64,000 nucleotides of DNA, from NCBI RefSeq assembly GCF_004194535.1, contig NZ_CP025781.1, positions 2,170,001 to 2,234,000 of the forward strand. Direction: 5' to 3'. This document shows positions 38,341-48,251 of the stretch, one piece after another; the first letter of the stretch is position 1; each line of letters starts with the position of its first letter. The DNA comes from Iodobacter fluviatilis. Lineage in GTDB: Bacteria; Pseudomonadota; Gammaproteobacteria; Burkholderiales; Chitinibacteraceae. The notes under the pieces are model-generated. The model made no database searches, was not told where the DNA came from, and saw only the letters and a program-made list of their open reading frames with translations. The translations under genes and the position numbers were made by a program.

Positions 38341-38565
38341 AGTGCCTTCGGCACGTTGGTTTAGGTGCGGGACTCCCCCGCGAAGTGGTTGATTTCTGCT
38401 TCGCCAAGAAAGTAAGCAAAGCGACAACAGCATAAGCACGAAAGCCCCTCAGCTGCGGATAATCGGGTCGGTGGCGGGCGGGATTGGCTGGATACTCCTT
38501 CCCAAGCGATCCCCCTCCCCGCTTGTTCCCCGTGCCCTCCGTGGTTCAAGATTTGGGTTTTACAA
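38341..38565 (+). repeat. long intergenic repeat, copy 3 (short form)
   Basis: About 225 bases. Starts AGTGCCTTCGGCACGTTGG and TTTAGGTGCGGGACTCCC, then GCACGAAAGCCCCTCAGCTGCGG, CCCGCTTGTTCCCCG and CCTCCGTGGTTCAAGA. It lacks most of the tail found in the other copies. It occupies the 330-base arcA-arcB gap, which has no gene. Confidence 0.75.
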
Positions 38566-38576
38566 ACGCCCAACAA

Positions 38577-39833
38577 TCAGTAATCAACCGGATCGCGAAT
38601 AATTGGGCAGGTCATGCAGTGGCCACCGCCACGGCCACGGCCTAGTTCGGCGGAGCTGATGGTGATGACTTCTACGCCAGCTTTACGTAGCAGGGTGTTG
38701 GTGTGGATATTGCGGTCGTAAGCTAAAACCACACCGGGTTGCAGGGCGACTACGTTGTTGCCGTCGTCCCATTGCTCGCGTTCGGCTTCAAAAGAATTGC
38801 CACCGGTTTGCACTACGCGCAGCGCAGGTAATTTGAGTGCTTCAGCCACCACATCTAAAAATGGTTTGCTTTCGCGGCGTAGATCAATGCCATTCGCTTT
38901 GCTTTCATCAGGGCGCAGGCTGAAGGCGACGATTTGTTTGACCACTTCAGGGAAGATGGTGACTAAATCGCGGTCGCAAAAGCTGAATACGGTGTCTAAA
39001 TGCATGGCAGAGCGGGATTTTGGCAGGGCGGCCACGATCACTCGTTCGACGGCTCCGGCTTTAAATAAGGACATTGCAACTTGGCCAATGGCTTGATGCG
39101 AGGTGCGCTCGCCCATACCAATTAAGACGACGCCATTGCCAATCGGCATCACATCGCCGCCTTCTAGTGTGGCGCTGCCATGGTCGACATCGGGGTCTCC
39201 CCACCAAACTTTGACATCGGCTGCGGCAAAATCAGGGTGGAATTTATAAATAGCAGTGACGAGCAGGGTCTCTTGTCGTCGTGCTGGCCAATACATGGGG
39301 TTGAGCGTGACGCCGCCATAAATCCAGCAGGTGGTATCACGGGTAAATTGGGTATTAGGTAGCGGCGGCAAGATAAAGCTGGCATTGCCAAAGTTTTCAC
39401 GAAAGATGCTAAGCACTTCTGATGGCGTGTCTATTGGCAAATCGGGGGCAACTACACCGCCCATTAGAAACTCTGCTAGATGGCGTGGTTCTAGAGACTC
39501 TAGCCAGCTACGTACTTCTTCCAGCAAACCAATGCCTACCAAATCTGCGGTGATCTTGCGATCGAGTATCCATTTTTTAGCTTCGGGATTAGCCACGGTG
39601 GTGGTGAGTAGATTGTGCATCTCAATCACATCCACACCGCGTTCACGCATTTTGGAAACAAAATCAAAGTGATCGCGTTTGGCTTGGCTTACCCACAGCA
39701 CATCATCAAACAATAAAGAATCGCAGTTATTGGGGGTGAGCCGCATATGCGCTAGCCCCGGTGAGCAAACCATCACCCGCCTTAGCATGCCTACTTCAGA
39801 GTGAACGCCCAGTTGTAGATTTTCGGTACTCAT
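38577..39833 (-). CDS. arcA: arginine deiminase
   Basis: 418 residues. The guanidino-group hydrolase fold is clear from M-R-L-T-P-x-N, F-T-R-D, L-E-G-G-D-V and the nucleophile region [10 protein letters not shown] near the C-terminus. It converts arginine to citrulline and ammonia, the first step of arginine fermentation. AGGAG stands 7 bases before this ATG; the track of an extra upstream GTG codon is not needed. It follows arcD by 13 bases, so the two are co-transcribed. Confidence 0.96.
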   Translation of the reverse strand: MSTENLQLGVHSEVGMLRRVMVCSPGLAHMRLTPNNCDSLLFDDVLWVSQAKRDHFDFVSKMRERGVDVIEMHNLLTTTVANPEAKKWILDRKITADLVGIGLLEEVRSWLESLEPRHLAEFLMGGVVAPDLPIDTPSEVLSIFRENFGNASFILPPLPNTQFTRDTTCWIYGGVTLNPMYWPARRQETLLVTAIYKFHPDFAAADVKVWWGDPDVDHGSATLEGGDVMPIGNGVVLIGMGERTSHQAIGQVAMSLFKAGAVERVIVAALPKSRSAMHLDTVFSFCDRDLVTIFPEVVKQIVAFSLRPDESKANGIDLRRESKPFLDVVAEALKLPALRVVQTGGNSFEAEREQWDDGNNVVALQPGVVLAYDRNIHTNTLLRKAGVEVITISSAELGRGRGGGHCMTCPIIRDPVDY

Positions 39834-39846
39834 CACATAGCTCCTA

Positions 39847-41274
39847 TTAAAGCTTTAGAAAACCGGTGTAAAGGCCGTAACTCGCCGCAATGGCCCCAAT
39901 TACAGCGGCTGCAAAGATAAATTTTTCAATGGTGGTAAAAACAATCTGGCCGCATTCTTTACGCGCCTTGGTATAAAGAATGGCGCCTGGCGCATACAGC
40001 AGGGCAGATAACAGTAAGAATTGCACCCCAGCCGCGTAAATCAGCCACATGCTGTAGAGCGTAGCCACCACTGAAATAATTAAGTCTTTATTGCGATTGC
40101 CACCATGCTCTGCATAGCCGTCGCCCTTATAAGCCACCATCACGCCGTAAGCGGTAGATAAAAAGTAAGGTACTAAAATCATTGAGGTCGCGAGTAGCAG
40201 CAGGCTGGTATAGGTGCTGGCTGCAAATAGAGTAATGATGAGAAAAACTTGCACGCCGCCGTTAGATAACCAAAGTGCATTGGCCGGCACGCCATTGGCG
40301 TTTTCTTTGTGCAAAAAACGCGGCATGGTCTGATCACGGGAGGCGGAGAACAAAATCTCGGCACAGAGCAAGGTCCATGAAAGCAAGGCACCCAGTAGCG
40401 AAATCACCAGCCCAATCGAGATAAAGATTGCGCCCCAGTGGCCAACAACATGCTCAAGCACATAGGCCATTGACGGGTTCTTTAAGCCAGCTAGCTCAGG
40501 TTGGCTCATTACCCCAAGGGATAAGACATTCACAAGCACTAGCAATAATAATGTGCTGAGAAAACCAATCACGGTTGCGCGGCCCACATCGGCACGCTTT
40601 TCAGCTCGGGCGGAATAAACACTTGCGCCCTCGATACCGATAAACACCCAAACGGTGACCAGCATCATATTGCGCACCTGATCCATCACGCTGCCTAGCT
40701 TAAGATTGCCCTTGCCCCAAAAATCGGTGGTGAATACATCTAGCTTGAAAGCTACGGCGGCCAGAATGATAAACATCACCAGCGGCACAATCTTGGCTAC
40801 GGTGGTGACTTGATTAATAAACGCCGCTTCTTTAACGCCGCGTAATATTAAAAAGTGTACTGCCCAAAGCAAGATAGAAGCGCCAATAATGGCGGGGATG
40901 GTATTGCCATCGCCAAATATGGGGAAGAAATAACCCAGCGTGCCAAATAGCAAAACAAAGTAGCTGACATTGCCTAGAAAAGCGCTGATCCAATAACCCC
41001 AAGCCGATGAAAACCCCATGTAATTACCAAAGCCTGCTTTGGCATAGGCATAAACACCGGAATCTAATTCAGGTTTTTGGTTGGCGAGGGTCTGAAACAC
41101 AAACGCCAGCATCAGCATCCCCACCGCCGTGATCGCCCAACCAATTAGCGTGGCTCCTGCACCGGCGCTTTGCGCCATATTCTGTGGCAAGGAGAAAATA
41201 CCCCCACCAATCATTGATCCGACCACCATCGCAATGAGCGCGGTTAGTTTTAGCTTATGGGACGATTGCGTCAT
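39847..41274 (-). CDS. arcD: arginine:ornithine antiporter ArcD (APA family)
   Basis: 475 residues with about 12 hydrophobic segments. The N-terminus is the amino-acid/polyamine antiporter pattern [14 protein letters not shown]. It also has the family segment [14 protein letters not shown] in the middle. It imports arginine in exchange for ornithine, feeding ArcA-ArcB-ArcC encoded downstream. GAGGTGC is upstream of the ATG. First gene of the arc operon. Confidence 0.94.
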   Translation of the reverse strand: MTQSSHKLKLTALIAMVVGSMIGGGIFSLPQNMAQSAGAGATLIGWAITAVGMLMLAFVFQTLANQKPELDSGVYAYAKAGFGNYMGFSSAWGYWISAFLGNVSYFVLLFGTLGYFFPIFGDGNTIPAIIGASILLWAVHFLILRGVKEAAFINQVTTVAKIVPLVMFIILAAVAFKLDVFTTDFWGKGNLKLGSVMDQVRNMMLVTVWVFIGIEGASVYSARAEKRADVGRATVIGFLSTLLLLVLVNVLSLGVMSQPELAGLKNPSMAYVLEHVVGHWGAIFISIGLVISLLGALLSWTLLCAEILFSASRDQTMPRFLHKENANGVPANALWLSNGGVQVFLIITLFAASTYTSLLLLATSMILVPYFLSTAYGVMVAYKGDGYAEHGGNRNKDLIISVVATLYSMWLIYAAGVQFLLLSALLYAPGAILYTKARKECGQIVFTTIEKFIFAAAVIGAIAASYGLYTGFLKL

Positions 41275-42179
41275 GATAAAGCACCTCGGTGCGTAGTGAG
41301 ATAAACGCTACTCGTGCCGAACTTTAGCTCGAGATTGTAAGAAATTGAACCGATGTTATTACGGCATACTCGCCAAAATGTAAGCTTATTTTGTGAGCCT
41401 TGCATGAGTCACAGCAGAAGATGTGCGTAGTCTGTTCTTTTGCGACTACGTTGTTTTTGATGAAAAACAAAATTGTTATTCTTTGTTGAATTTAGCTGTC
41501 TTTAAGAAAAACAAAGATTTTATCAATCATTACCTAAGCTTTTTTGTTAAATTAAATCATATTATTTATCAAGTTTTTTTGGCTCATTTAAATGTATTTG
41601 GCATAAATTTACCGTAAAATAACTTATAAATAAGCATTTATTGGGTGTTTTTCTGCGATGTTTTGGTGAGCTCATTGTATGGAAAATTGAAAATGAGCTG
41701 AAGCAGTACAGGACTGTAATTACTATGGCTACCTATTGTTGATAATTAACAATGGACAAGTAAATAAAAAATGGGCTTGGATAGGCATTCACAAATTTTT
41801 GTAGTTTATGAATTGGCGGTACGTTATTGTCATTTTTATTAAAGAGTTCATGCTTGCTAGTTACACGAGGTTATTTTTTATTTCACAAAGATTACTTACA
41901 AGTATCATGGTCATTTCGCCGATGTTTTTCATGGGTTTTTGTAAGCAATTGGGTGCATGAGGGGAGGGGTAGGGTGAGGTGTACTGCTGATCAATGAGTA
42001 GACATTTTTCAGCTTGCTTTGAAAAAACTGTGGGTTAAATGAAAATAATCAAGCAAGTCACTTTGCTTTCTAAAAACACTGTAAATGGAGCTGTAGATCG
42101 CTCAAGAGCTTAGTAGAGGCTGTTGGCTTATTTCTTGAGCAGTTTGTGCAACTTACAAACATACGCTTACATTTATTTT

Positions 42180-42203
42180 CAAAATACTTTCAACAGTATT
42201 TTG
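42180..42203. promoter_or_regulatory. inverted repeat in the vio upstream region
   Basis: CAAAATACT - TTCAAC - AGTATTTTG, perfect 9-bp arms. It is 392 bases upstream of vioA. It may be an operator or a weak hairpin; there is no GC-rich stem or clean T-run. Confidence 0.4.
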
Positions 42204-42455
42204 TTAAATTTCTACTTATTTACAACAACATCTATGCTTATGTTTACAATCTCTGCATAGTTGAACTACATTCACACAATATTATTTAATACTAAAGCAA
42301 TAAACCTGAAGTTTTGTCCTGATCTTATCTATTTACACAAAGATGCAAAGTTAAATGAAGTAGCCTCCTCGATTGGGTAAATATAGCTGGCACAATTTTC
42401 CCGCTAAGTGGTGTTACTACATCTGATGTTATTGCAATTTTTTTGCCGAAATAAG

Positions 42456-42471
42456 AATGATTTAGATCATT
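42456..42471. promoter_or_regulatory. FNR/ANR-like palindrome upstream of vioA
   Basis: AATGAT - TTAG - ATCATT is a perfect palindrome. Its core ATGATTTAGATCAT matches 8 of 10 fixed positions of the FNR/ANR consensus TTGAT-N4-ATCAA. It lies 123 bases before the vioA start. A site of the CRP/FNR family is the likely reading, but this rests on the motif alone. Confidence 0.45.
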
Positions 42472-42594
42472 ACAGCTTGTTATCAATTACGTTATTTTAA
42501 TTCATATAAATATTTTTTGTAGCTTAGCTCTGAGTGTTTTAATTAATTGCTAAAAAATAAATATTAATTTAGATTTATATTGAGGTATTTGACT

Positions 42595-43884
42595 GTGTTA
42601 AACAACAAAGTAATCTCTATAGTAGGCGCTGGGGTCACAGGACTAAGCTGCGCATTAAAATTAGCCGGCTCAGAAATAACTAAAGGCTATACGATTCGTA
42701 TTTTTGAGAATGGGGATAAAACAGGTGGCCGAGCGCATTCAATTAAAGTGGATGATTTCAGCATAGACTTAGGGGCAGGGCGGTTTTCACCCGCTTTGCA
42801 TCCAAATGTTTCCAAGCTTGTTAGTGAGTTAGCAGAGAATATAGAGGTTTTTCCTTTTACAAAAATTGCACACCCACACCCACAACATACGGGGTTGAAA
42901 GAAGTATTGGCACAATTAAAGCCAAAAATCTTCAATAGCGATAATGAATCATTTTTTCAATTTTTATGTAACTATGTAGGGAGTGAAAAATCTCATGCCA
43001 TTATTAATGGCTTAGGCTATGATTCCTTATTTTTGCCACAAATTTCACCAAAAATTGGCTACGATATTATTGAAAAACACCCGGAAATTCAGTGCTTTTC
43101 GGATAATTCATCTTATGAATGGTTTAATTTAGTCGATGGTTTTTCCGTATTAGTTAAAAGCCTATATGAAAGAGCGGCTGTACTAGGTGTTGAATTCTAT
43201 TTTGAACATAAATTAGTCAATCTGCAAACAAAATCAAATAGTACTTTGCTTGAGTTCTCTGGCTCTGAGCAGCAAGAGATATGGCATAACAGTACATACA
43301 CCATACTGGCACTTCCACCAACAGCAATGTCATCACTCAATATCGATTTTCCAGATAGCTGGAGCGATTATACTTATGGATCTATCCCTCTATTCAAAGG
43401 GTTTATATTTTTTGATCACCCTTGGTGGCAAGATTACAATTTAGAAAATAAAGTAACTATTGTCGATAACCCATTAAGGAAATTATATTTTAAAAGTGAT
43501 AAATATATCTTCTTTTATACCGACAGTGCTTATGCTGATTTTTGGCAAGAAGAAACAAAAAAAAGTGAAAATGAGTATATAAATACAGTCATGAACTTAA
43601 TCAGTGTAGCCTTAAATATTTCAATTAAAGAAATACCTTGGCCAGTAAGTCATAAATTTAAGTATTGGCCGAATGGCGTAGAGTTTGCTTTAGAAACCTC
43701 CCCCGAGCACCCTCCTATTTTATCTAAAAATAATGGCACAATTATCGCTGCTTCAGATGCATATACTTCACATTGCGGCTGGATGGAGGGGGGGATTATT
43801 GCTGGCAAAAATGCGGCAGAGCATCTATTAAAAAAATTAGAAAAATTAGCAGTAACAGAGAGAGATAAATTAATTTCTGAGTAA
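42595..43884 (+). CDS. vioA: violacein biosynthesis VioA, L-tryptophan oxidase
   Basis: 429 residues counted from a GTG with GAGG 9 bases upstream. It is a flavin amine oxidase: N-terminal FAD-binding I-S-I-V-G-A-G-V-T-G-L-S-C-A, then E-N-G-D-K-T-G-G-R-A, and the C-terminal S-H-C-G-W-M-E-G-G-I-I-A-G-K. It oxidises tryptophan to the indole-3-pyruvate imine that VioB couples. The length is close to that of Chromobacterium VioA. It is the first gene of the vioABCDE operon. A TTG at 42580 is an alternative start. Confidence 0.95.
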   Translation: MLNNKVISIVGAGVTGLSCALKLAGSEITKGYTIRIFENGDKTGGRAHSIKVDDFSIDLGAGRFSPALHPNVSKLVSELAENIEVFPFTKIAHPHPQHTGLKEVLAQLKPKIFNSDNESFFQFLCNYVGSEKSHAIINGLGYDSLFLPQISPKIGYDIIEKHPEIQCFSDNSSYEWFNLVDGFSVLVKSLYERAAVLGVEFYFEHKLVNLQTKSNSTLLEFSGSEQQEIWHNSTYTILALPPTAMSSLNIDFPDSWSDYTYGSIPLFKGFIFFDHPWWQDYNLENKVTIVDNPLRKLYFKSDKYIFFYTDSAYADFWQEETKKSENEYINTVMNLISVALNISIKEIPWPVSHKFKYWPNGVEFALETSPEHPPILSKNNGTIIAASDAYTSHCGWMEGGIIAGKNAAEHLLKKLEKLAVTERDKLISE

Positions 43885-43931
43885 ATACTGCACAAAACAA
43901 CCTTATTAATTTTAACTGGTATGTATATTTA

Positions 43932-46900
43932 ATGAGCATTTTGAATTTTCCACGTATTCACTTTAAAGGTGCTGCACGGCTTAATGTGCCAACGGGGAAT
44001 AGAAATATTGCCGGTACTTTAGATATAGCAAATAATCGTGTGTATCAAGATGGCGCGTTGTTTGATTTAAAAAAGCACCCAAGCGAGTTTCATCAGTATC
44101 TAAAGCAATTGCCACCAAGGTTTAATTTGCAGGGTTTGCCTGATGACGAGGGTGTTTTTAATCAAGCTGCTGGGCATAATTTCTTAGGAAATAATCATTT
44201 CTCCTGGGAAAATACACAGATTACAGCGCTGCAAATACAGCCTGGTATGCTAGTGGAAAACGATTCATTGCTCGGTTGCAAGCTGGAGCTATGGGGACAT
44301 TACAATGAATATTTGCGCACAACATTTAATCGGGCAAGGTGGGTAGATATTGATCCAAGCCGAGACGATACTTCGCAAATATATGCTGGGCAGCTCTGTA
44401 TTAAAGAAGCAGCAGCTGCGGCTAATGCCCCCTATTTATTTTCTTCAGCGATTGATTGTGTGCATTCGGTTCGCTGCTATGGTGAGAATCATATTCAGCA
44501 AAAGCAGGCTCATTTCTTAGGGCCAGAGTTTGCTAAGACTAGGGTATTTCAATTTTCTGTAGCTAAAGATGCTGAACATTTTATTTTCAATCAATTAGAT
44601 CTTAAATCTGAGTTTATTGAATACTTGCAGCAAGAGCTAAAAAGAAACGATGTATTAGGGCTGAGCATTCAGTACAGCGTTTTTAATATGTCTACTCCAC
44701 AACAGCCAGATACGCCGGTATTCTATGATTTAAGTGGCAGTATTGGTTTATGGCTAAAGCAAGATATGGCCACATTTAGCAATGCTAGGGTTTTATATCC
44801 CGATAATAATCAGGGTTTTGGCCCTGTGGCGATTAAGATCCAAGGTGAGTGGGCAAGTATCAGTATGGCTTGCAGTATTCCATTTACTAGCCGTGAAGCC
44901 CAATGTACTGGGCAGCAGCTAACTCATGCTCTAGGGCCAAAGTATTCTCTGGGCACATTAGAGCTCAGAACTAAAAGTGGGGCATTATTGGCCAAAATAC
45001 CTGAGTCAGTATATCTCCCATTCTGGAAAACGGCTGGAGTTTTTGATGTACCATTATTAATAAACGCCACAGATGATTCTTTAATATTGCATGGTGTTGG
45101 CAATCAATGGTTAGAATCTGATTGGCTGATTCAAGCAGAGCAAAATGTTATTTCCTTAGAAGCACCCGACAGAAAAAACAATACTTTTTTCTCTAAGGAT
45201 ATAAAAATATTTAGCTACTATCGTGGCAAGCCAAAAGCTAAAAAAGATATCTGTGTTTTCATTGAGAACAAAGCGATTGTTAGCACGGCTCAATTAATGG
45301 TCTCTAGCAATGAACAGGGCCAAGCCTCGCTGATGATTACGAGCAGAAAATCGGGAGTGAGTGAGGTTTTTGTTGGCGACCACAGGGGAAAGATATTGGT
45401 ACGTGTACTCTCTGATGATTGGGCGCTCTTAGATACCCCTGATCATTTGGTGGATTACACTTTTCTGTATGAACAGGTCATGAGTTATTACGAGCTGATT
45501 TATCCATTTATGGCCGATAAAGTATTTAGCATGGCCGATCAGTGCAAATGCGAAACTTATGCGCGATTAATGTGGCAAATGTGTGATCCGTTGAATCGTG
45601 ATAAAAGTTATTACATGCCAAGTACCAGAGAAATGTCTTATGCTAAATCGATACTTTTTCTTAAATATTTAAGAAATGTTGAAGAATCGGCCTTAAGCGA
45701 TCAAAAAACAACAGCCCTAGTCAAAAATGAAAAAAATGGTGAAATTAGCAGTAAAGAAGAATTAGTTAAGGTATTAAAGCAAGCGGTGAATTTAGAATTA
45801 TCCATCATGCTGCAGTACCTATATGCCGCATATTCCTTGCCAAACTATGCTGCTGGTGAGCAATTAGTGGCTAGCAAAAGATGGAACGTAGAGCAATTAG
45901 CCTTAGTTTGCGGTGGGGCAGATCGAAGACAGTATTCTGGTTGGCGTGGCACAATTTTAGAAATTGCCCATGAAGAAATGATTCATTATTTGATTGTGAA
46001 TAATCTATTAATGTCTTTAGGCGAGCCATTTTTCCTAGGTACGCCCTTGTTTGGTTCAAAAGCAGCTGAAGAATTTGGCCTTGATACTGAGTTTTCTTTT
46101 GAACCGTTTTCAGAGCATGTGCTAGCAAAGTTTGTTAGGTTTGAATGGCCGCATTATTTTCCATCTACAGGAAAATCGATAGCAGATTTTTATGCCTTAA
46201 TTCGCAGGGCATTTGCCAATATCCCTGATCTATTTAGTCGAGAAGTGGCTAAATCAAGCGGTGAGCATCATTTGTTTTTAAATGAGCTTACAAACAGAAA
46301 GTTCCCAGCTTATCAATTAGAAGTAAATAATCGAGAAACAGCATTATTCGCCATTGATTTTGTTACAGAGCAGGGCGAAGGGGCCGCAGCAGATTCGCCC
46401 TATTATGCCCAAAGCCATTTTAATCGATTAAGAGAAATATCCCGCACATTACTCACAAGTGAAGTGCCATTTGAGCCTGCAATCTCAGTTTTAAAAAACC
46501 CTGCATTAGACCCAACACCTGGCTGCAATACAGTATTAAACCCCGAGGCTAGGCAGCTTATGGTTTTATATAAAGGCTGCCATGAGCTGACCTTTCATAT
46601 GATGATTCAACATTTTGGGCAAAAGCCTTTAGGTAGTTTGCGCCGCTCAAGAATAATGAATGCTGCAATCGATATTATGGCAGGGATATTAAGGCCTTTA
46701 TCGGTACAAATTATGTCAATACCTTCAGGCGTTCCTGGCCGTAATGCTGGCCCACCTGTGCCACAGGCGATTCAATTTAGCTTGATTGCAGATCATCAGG
46801 CCGGTTGTGAGGCACTCGCAATGCAATGCCGAGCGCTTGCAAAATACGCGAGAGAAATAAAAGGGATTAAACCTGCAATAGCACAAATTGAATTACTTGA

Positions 46901-46958
46901 GTTTTATGATAAACAAATGATGGATCTTGCAACTGGAAAACTTTCACGGGAAGGCTGA
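43932..46958 (+). CDS. vioB: violacein biosynthesis VioB, iminophenylpyruvate/IPA-imine dimer synthase
   Basis: 1008 residues, a large haem-containing enzyme that oxidatively couples two indole-3-pyruvate imines. It starts M-S-I-L-N-F-P-R-I-H-F-K-G, the typical VioB/StaD/RebD start. The C-terminal half contains the ferritin-like/iminophenylpyruvate synthase region with L-E-L-S-I-M-L-Q-Y-L-Y-A and I-A-H-E-E-M-I-H-Y-L-I-V-N-N-L-L. Size and order match the known operon. The vioC start lies 3 bases after its stop. Confidence 0.97.
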   Translation: MSILNFPRIHFKGAARLNVPTGNRNIAGTLDIANNRVYQDGALFDLKKHPSEFHQYLKQLPPRFNLQGLPDDEGVFNQAAGHNFLGNNHFSWENTQITALQIQPGMLVENDSLLGCKLELWGHYNEYLRTTFNRARWVDIDPSRDDTSQIYAGQLCIKEAAAAANAPYLFSSAIDCVHSVRCYGENHIQQKQAHFLGPEFAKTRVFQFSVAKDAEHFIFNQLDLKSEFIEYLQQELKRNDVLGLSIQYSVFNMSTPQQPDTPVFYDLSGSIGLWLKQDMATFSNARVLYPDNNQGFGPVAIKIQGEWASISMACSIPFTSREAQCTGQQLTHALGPKYSLGTLELRTKSGALLAKIPESVYLPFWKTAGVFDVPLLINATDDSLILHGVGNQWLESDWLIQAEQNVISLEAPDRKNNTFFSKDIKIFSYYRGKPKAKKDICVFIENKAIVSTAQLMVSSNEQGQASLMITSRKSGVSEVFVGDHRGKILVRVLSDDWALLDTPDHLVDYTFLYEQVMSYYELIYPFMADKVFSMADQCKCETYARLMWQMCDPLNRDKSYYMPSTREMSYAKSILFLKYLRNVEESALSDQKTTALVKNEKNGEISSKEELVKVLKQAVNLELSIMLQYLYAAYSLPNYAAGEQLVASKRWNVEQLALVCGGADRRQYSGWRGTILEIAHEEMIHYLIVNNLLMSLGEPFFLGTPLFGSKAAEEFGLDTEFSFEPFSEHVLAKFVRFEWPHYFPSTGKSIADFYALIRRAFANIPDLFSREVAKSSGEHHLFLNELTNRKFPAYQLEVNNRETALFAIDFVTEQGEGAAADSPYYAQSHFNRLREISRTLLTSEVPFEPAISVLKNPALDPTPGCNTVLNPEARQLMVLYKGCHELTFHMMIQHFGQKPLGSLRRSRIMNAAIDIMAGILRPLSVQIMSIPSGVPGRNAGPPVPQAIQFSLIADHQAGCEALAMQCRALAKYAREIKGIKPAIAQIELLEFYDKQMMDLATGKLSREG

Positions 46959-46961
46959 TAA

Positions 46962-48251
46962 ATGAAGAAAATAATTATTGTGGGGGGGGGCTTAGCAGGT
47001 GGTTTGGCCGCCATTTATTTAGCTAAACGTGGGCATGATGTGCATGTTTTTGAAAAACGTGGCGATCCTTTTTTGGCGTATTCAGATTATATAGATCAAG
47101 TTAGCTCGCGGGCGATAGGCGTGAGTATGACGGTGCGTGGGATTCAAGCGGTTTTAAATGCAGGTATTCCTAAAGAAGAGTTAGATTTATGTGGGATTCC
47201 TATCACTGGCATGTCTTTTTGTATTGCTGGAAAATTTAAAACCAGAGAATTGCCCGCCATTGATTCTCTTTCGCCTCTTTCATTAAGCAGGGCGGATTTT
47301 CAGAAATTATTAAATAAATATGCAGTTATTAATAATGTTCATTATCACTATGGTCAACGATGCTTAGAAGTTAATTTAGATGATAAAACAATCACCACTA
47401 AAGATAATAATGGGCTGATTGTTGAGCATAAGGGCGATCTATTGATTGGTGCAGATGGAGCACGCTCTGCTGTGCGGCAAGCTATGCAAAATAATATCCG
47501 CAGATTTGAATATCAGCAATCATTTTTCAAACATGGATATAAAACACTCGTTATCGCAGATGCCAGCCCGCTTAATTTAAGAAAAGATTTAATCTATTTT
47601 TTTGGAATGGATTCTGGCGGTATATTTGCTGGGCGTGCAGCTACCATTCCTGATGGCAGTATTAGCTTTGCAGTTTGTTTACCTTATCAGGGGGAGATTA
47701 GTTTAAATACTAAAGACAGCGCAATTATGGGGCGCTTTTTTGATAAGTACTATGCAATGCTGCCTGAAGAAACTAGAAAAGAACTGCTATCACAGTTTAT
47801 AGAAAAGCCAAGTAATGATTTGATTAATGTAAAATCTTCAGTTTTTCATTATAAGCAAAATGCATTAATTCTGGGAGATTCAGCCCATGCCACTGCGCCT
47901 TTTCTGGGGCAGGGAATGAATATGGCGTTAGAAGACGCTTATATCTTGAATGCATTATTCGAAAAGCATGAGGATGATTTTGAAAAAATTCTGCCTGAAT
48001 TCACTCAGTTAAGGAAAGTTGAGGCCGATGCAATGCAAGAGATGGCCATTAATAATTATGAAGTGCTGAGTCGGTCTAACCCTATTTTCTTTATGCGCTC
48101 AAAATATACTCGTTATATGAGTAATAAATTCCCTGCCCGCTATCCTCCGGATATGGCTGAAAAGCTTTATTTCACCTCGATGGCTTATCGGGAGCTAAGA
48201 GATATTCAGCAGAAGCAAAATGTTTGGTACAAACTAGGGAGAGTCAACTAA
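46962..48251 (+). CDS. vioC: violacein biosynthesis VioC, FAD-dependent monooxygenase
   Basis: 429 residues. The FAD-binding start I-I-I-V-G-G-G-L-A-G-G-L-A-A-I, the D-G motif (L-L-I-G-A-D-G-A-R-S-A-V-R) and the late G-D motif (L-I-L-G-D-S-A-H-A-T-A-P-F-L-G-Q-G) mark a class A flavoprotein hydroxylase. VioC adds the oxygen on the second indole (C2) to give the oxindole of violacein. GGAAGG precedes the ATG. Its TAA overlaps the vioD ATG by one base. Confidence 0.96.
   Translation: MKKIIIVGGGLAGGLAAIYLAKRGHDVHVFEKRGDPFLAYSDYIDQVSSRAIGVSMTVRGIQAVLNAGIPKEELDLCGIPITGMSFCIAGKFKTRELPAIDSLSPLSLSRADFQKLLNKYAVINNVHYHYGQRCLEVNLDDKTITTKDNNGLIVEHKGDLLIGADGARSAVRQAMQNNIRRFEYQQSFFKHGYKTLVIADASPLNLRKDLIYFFGMDSGGIFAGRAATIPDGSISFAVCLPYQGEISLNTKDSAIMGRFFDKYYAMLPEETRKELLSQFIEKPSNDLINVKSSVFHYKQNALILGDSAHATAPFLGQGMNMALEDAYILNALFEKHEDDFEKILPEFTQLRKVEADAMQEMAINNYEVLSRSNPIFFMRSKYTRYMSNKFPARYPPDMAEKLYFTSMAYRELRDIQQKQNVWYKLGRVN

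Larger units (their letters stand above)
41275..42594. other. 1.3-kb AT-rich region between arcD and vioA
   Basis: Very AT-rich with no convincing gene; a 64-codon frame at 41423-41617 has no supporting features. It must hold the arcD promoter on the left and the vio promoter on the right. Two inverted repeats are visible (42180-42203 and 42456-42471). I looked for a lux/CviR-type box (CTGNCCNNNNGGNCAG) by eye and did not find a good one. Confidence 0.6.

Noticed and set aside
41423-41617. 64-codon frame in the vio upstream region
   Set aside because: Very AT-rich, no ribosome-binding site and no recognisable protein features.
41275-42594. Lux/CviR-type quorum-sensing box for vioA
   Set aside because: Looked for CTGNCC...GGNCAG by eye and found no convincing match; a computed scan would be decisive.
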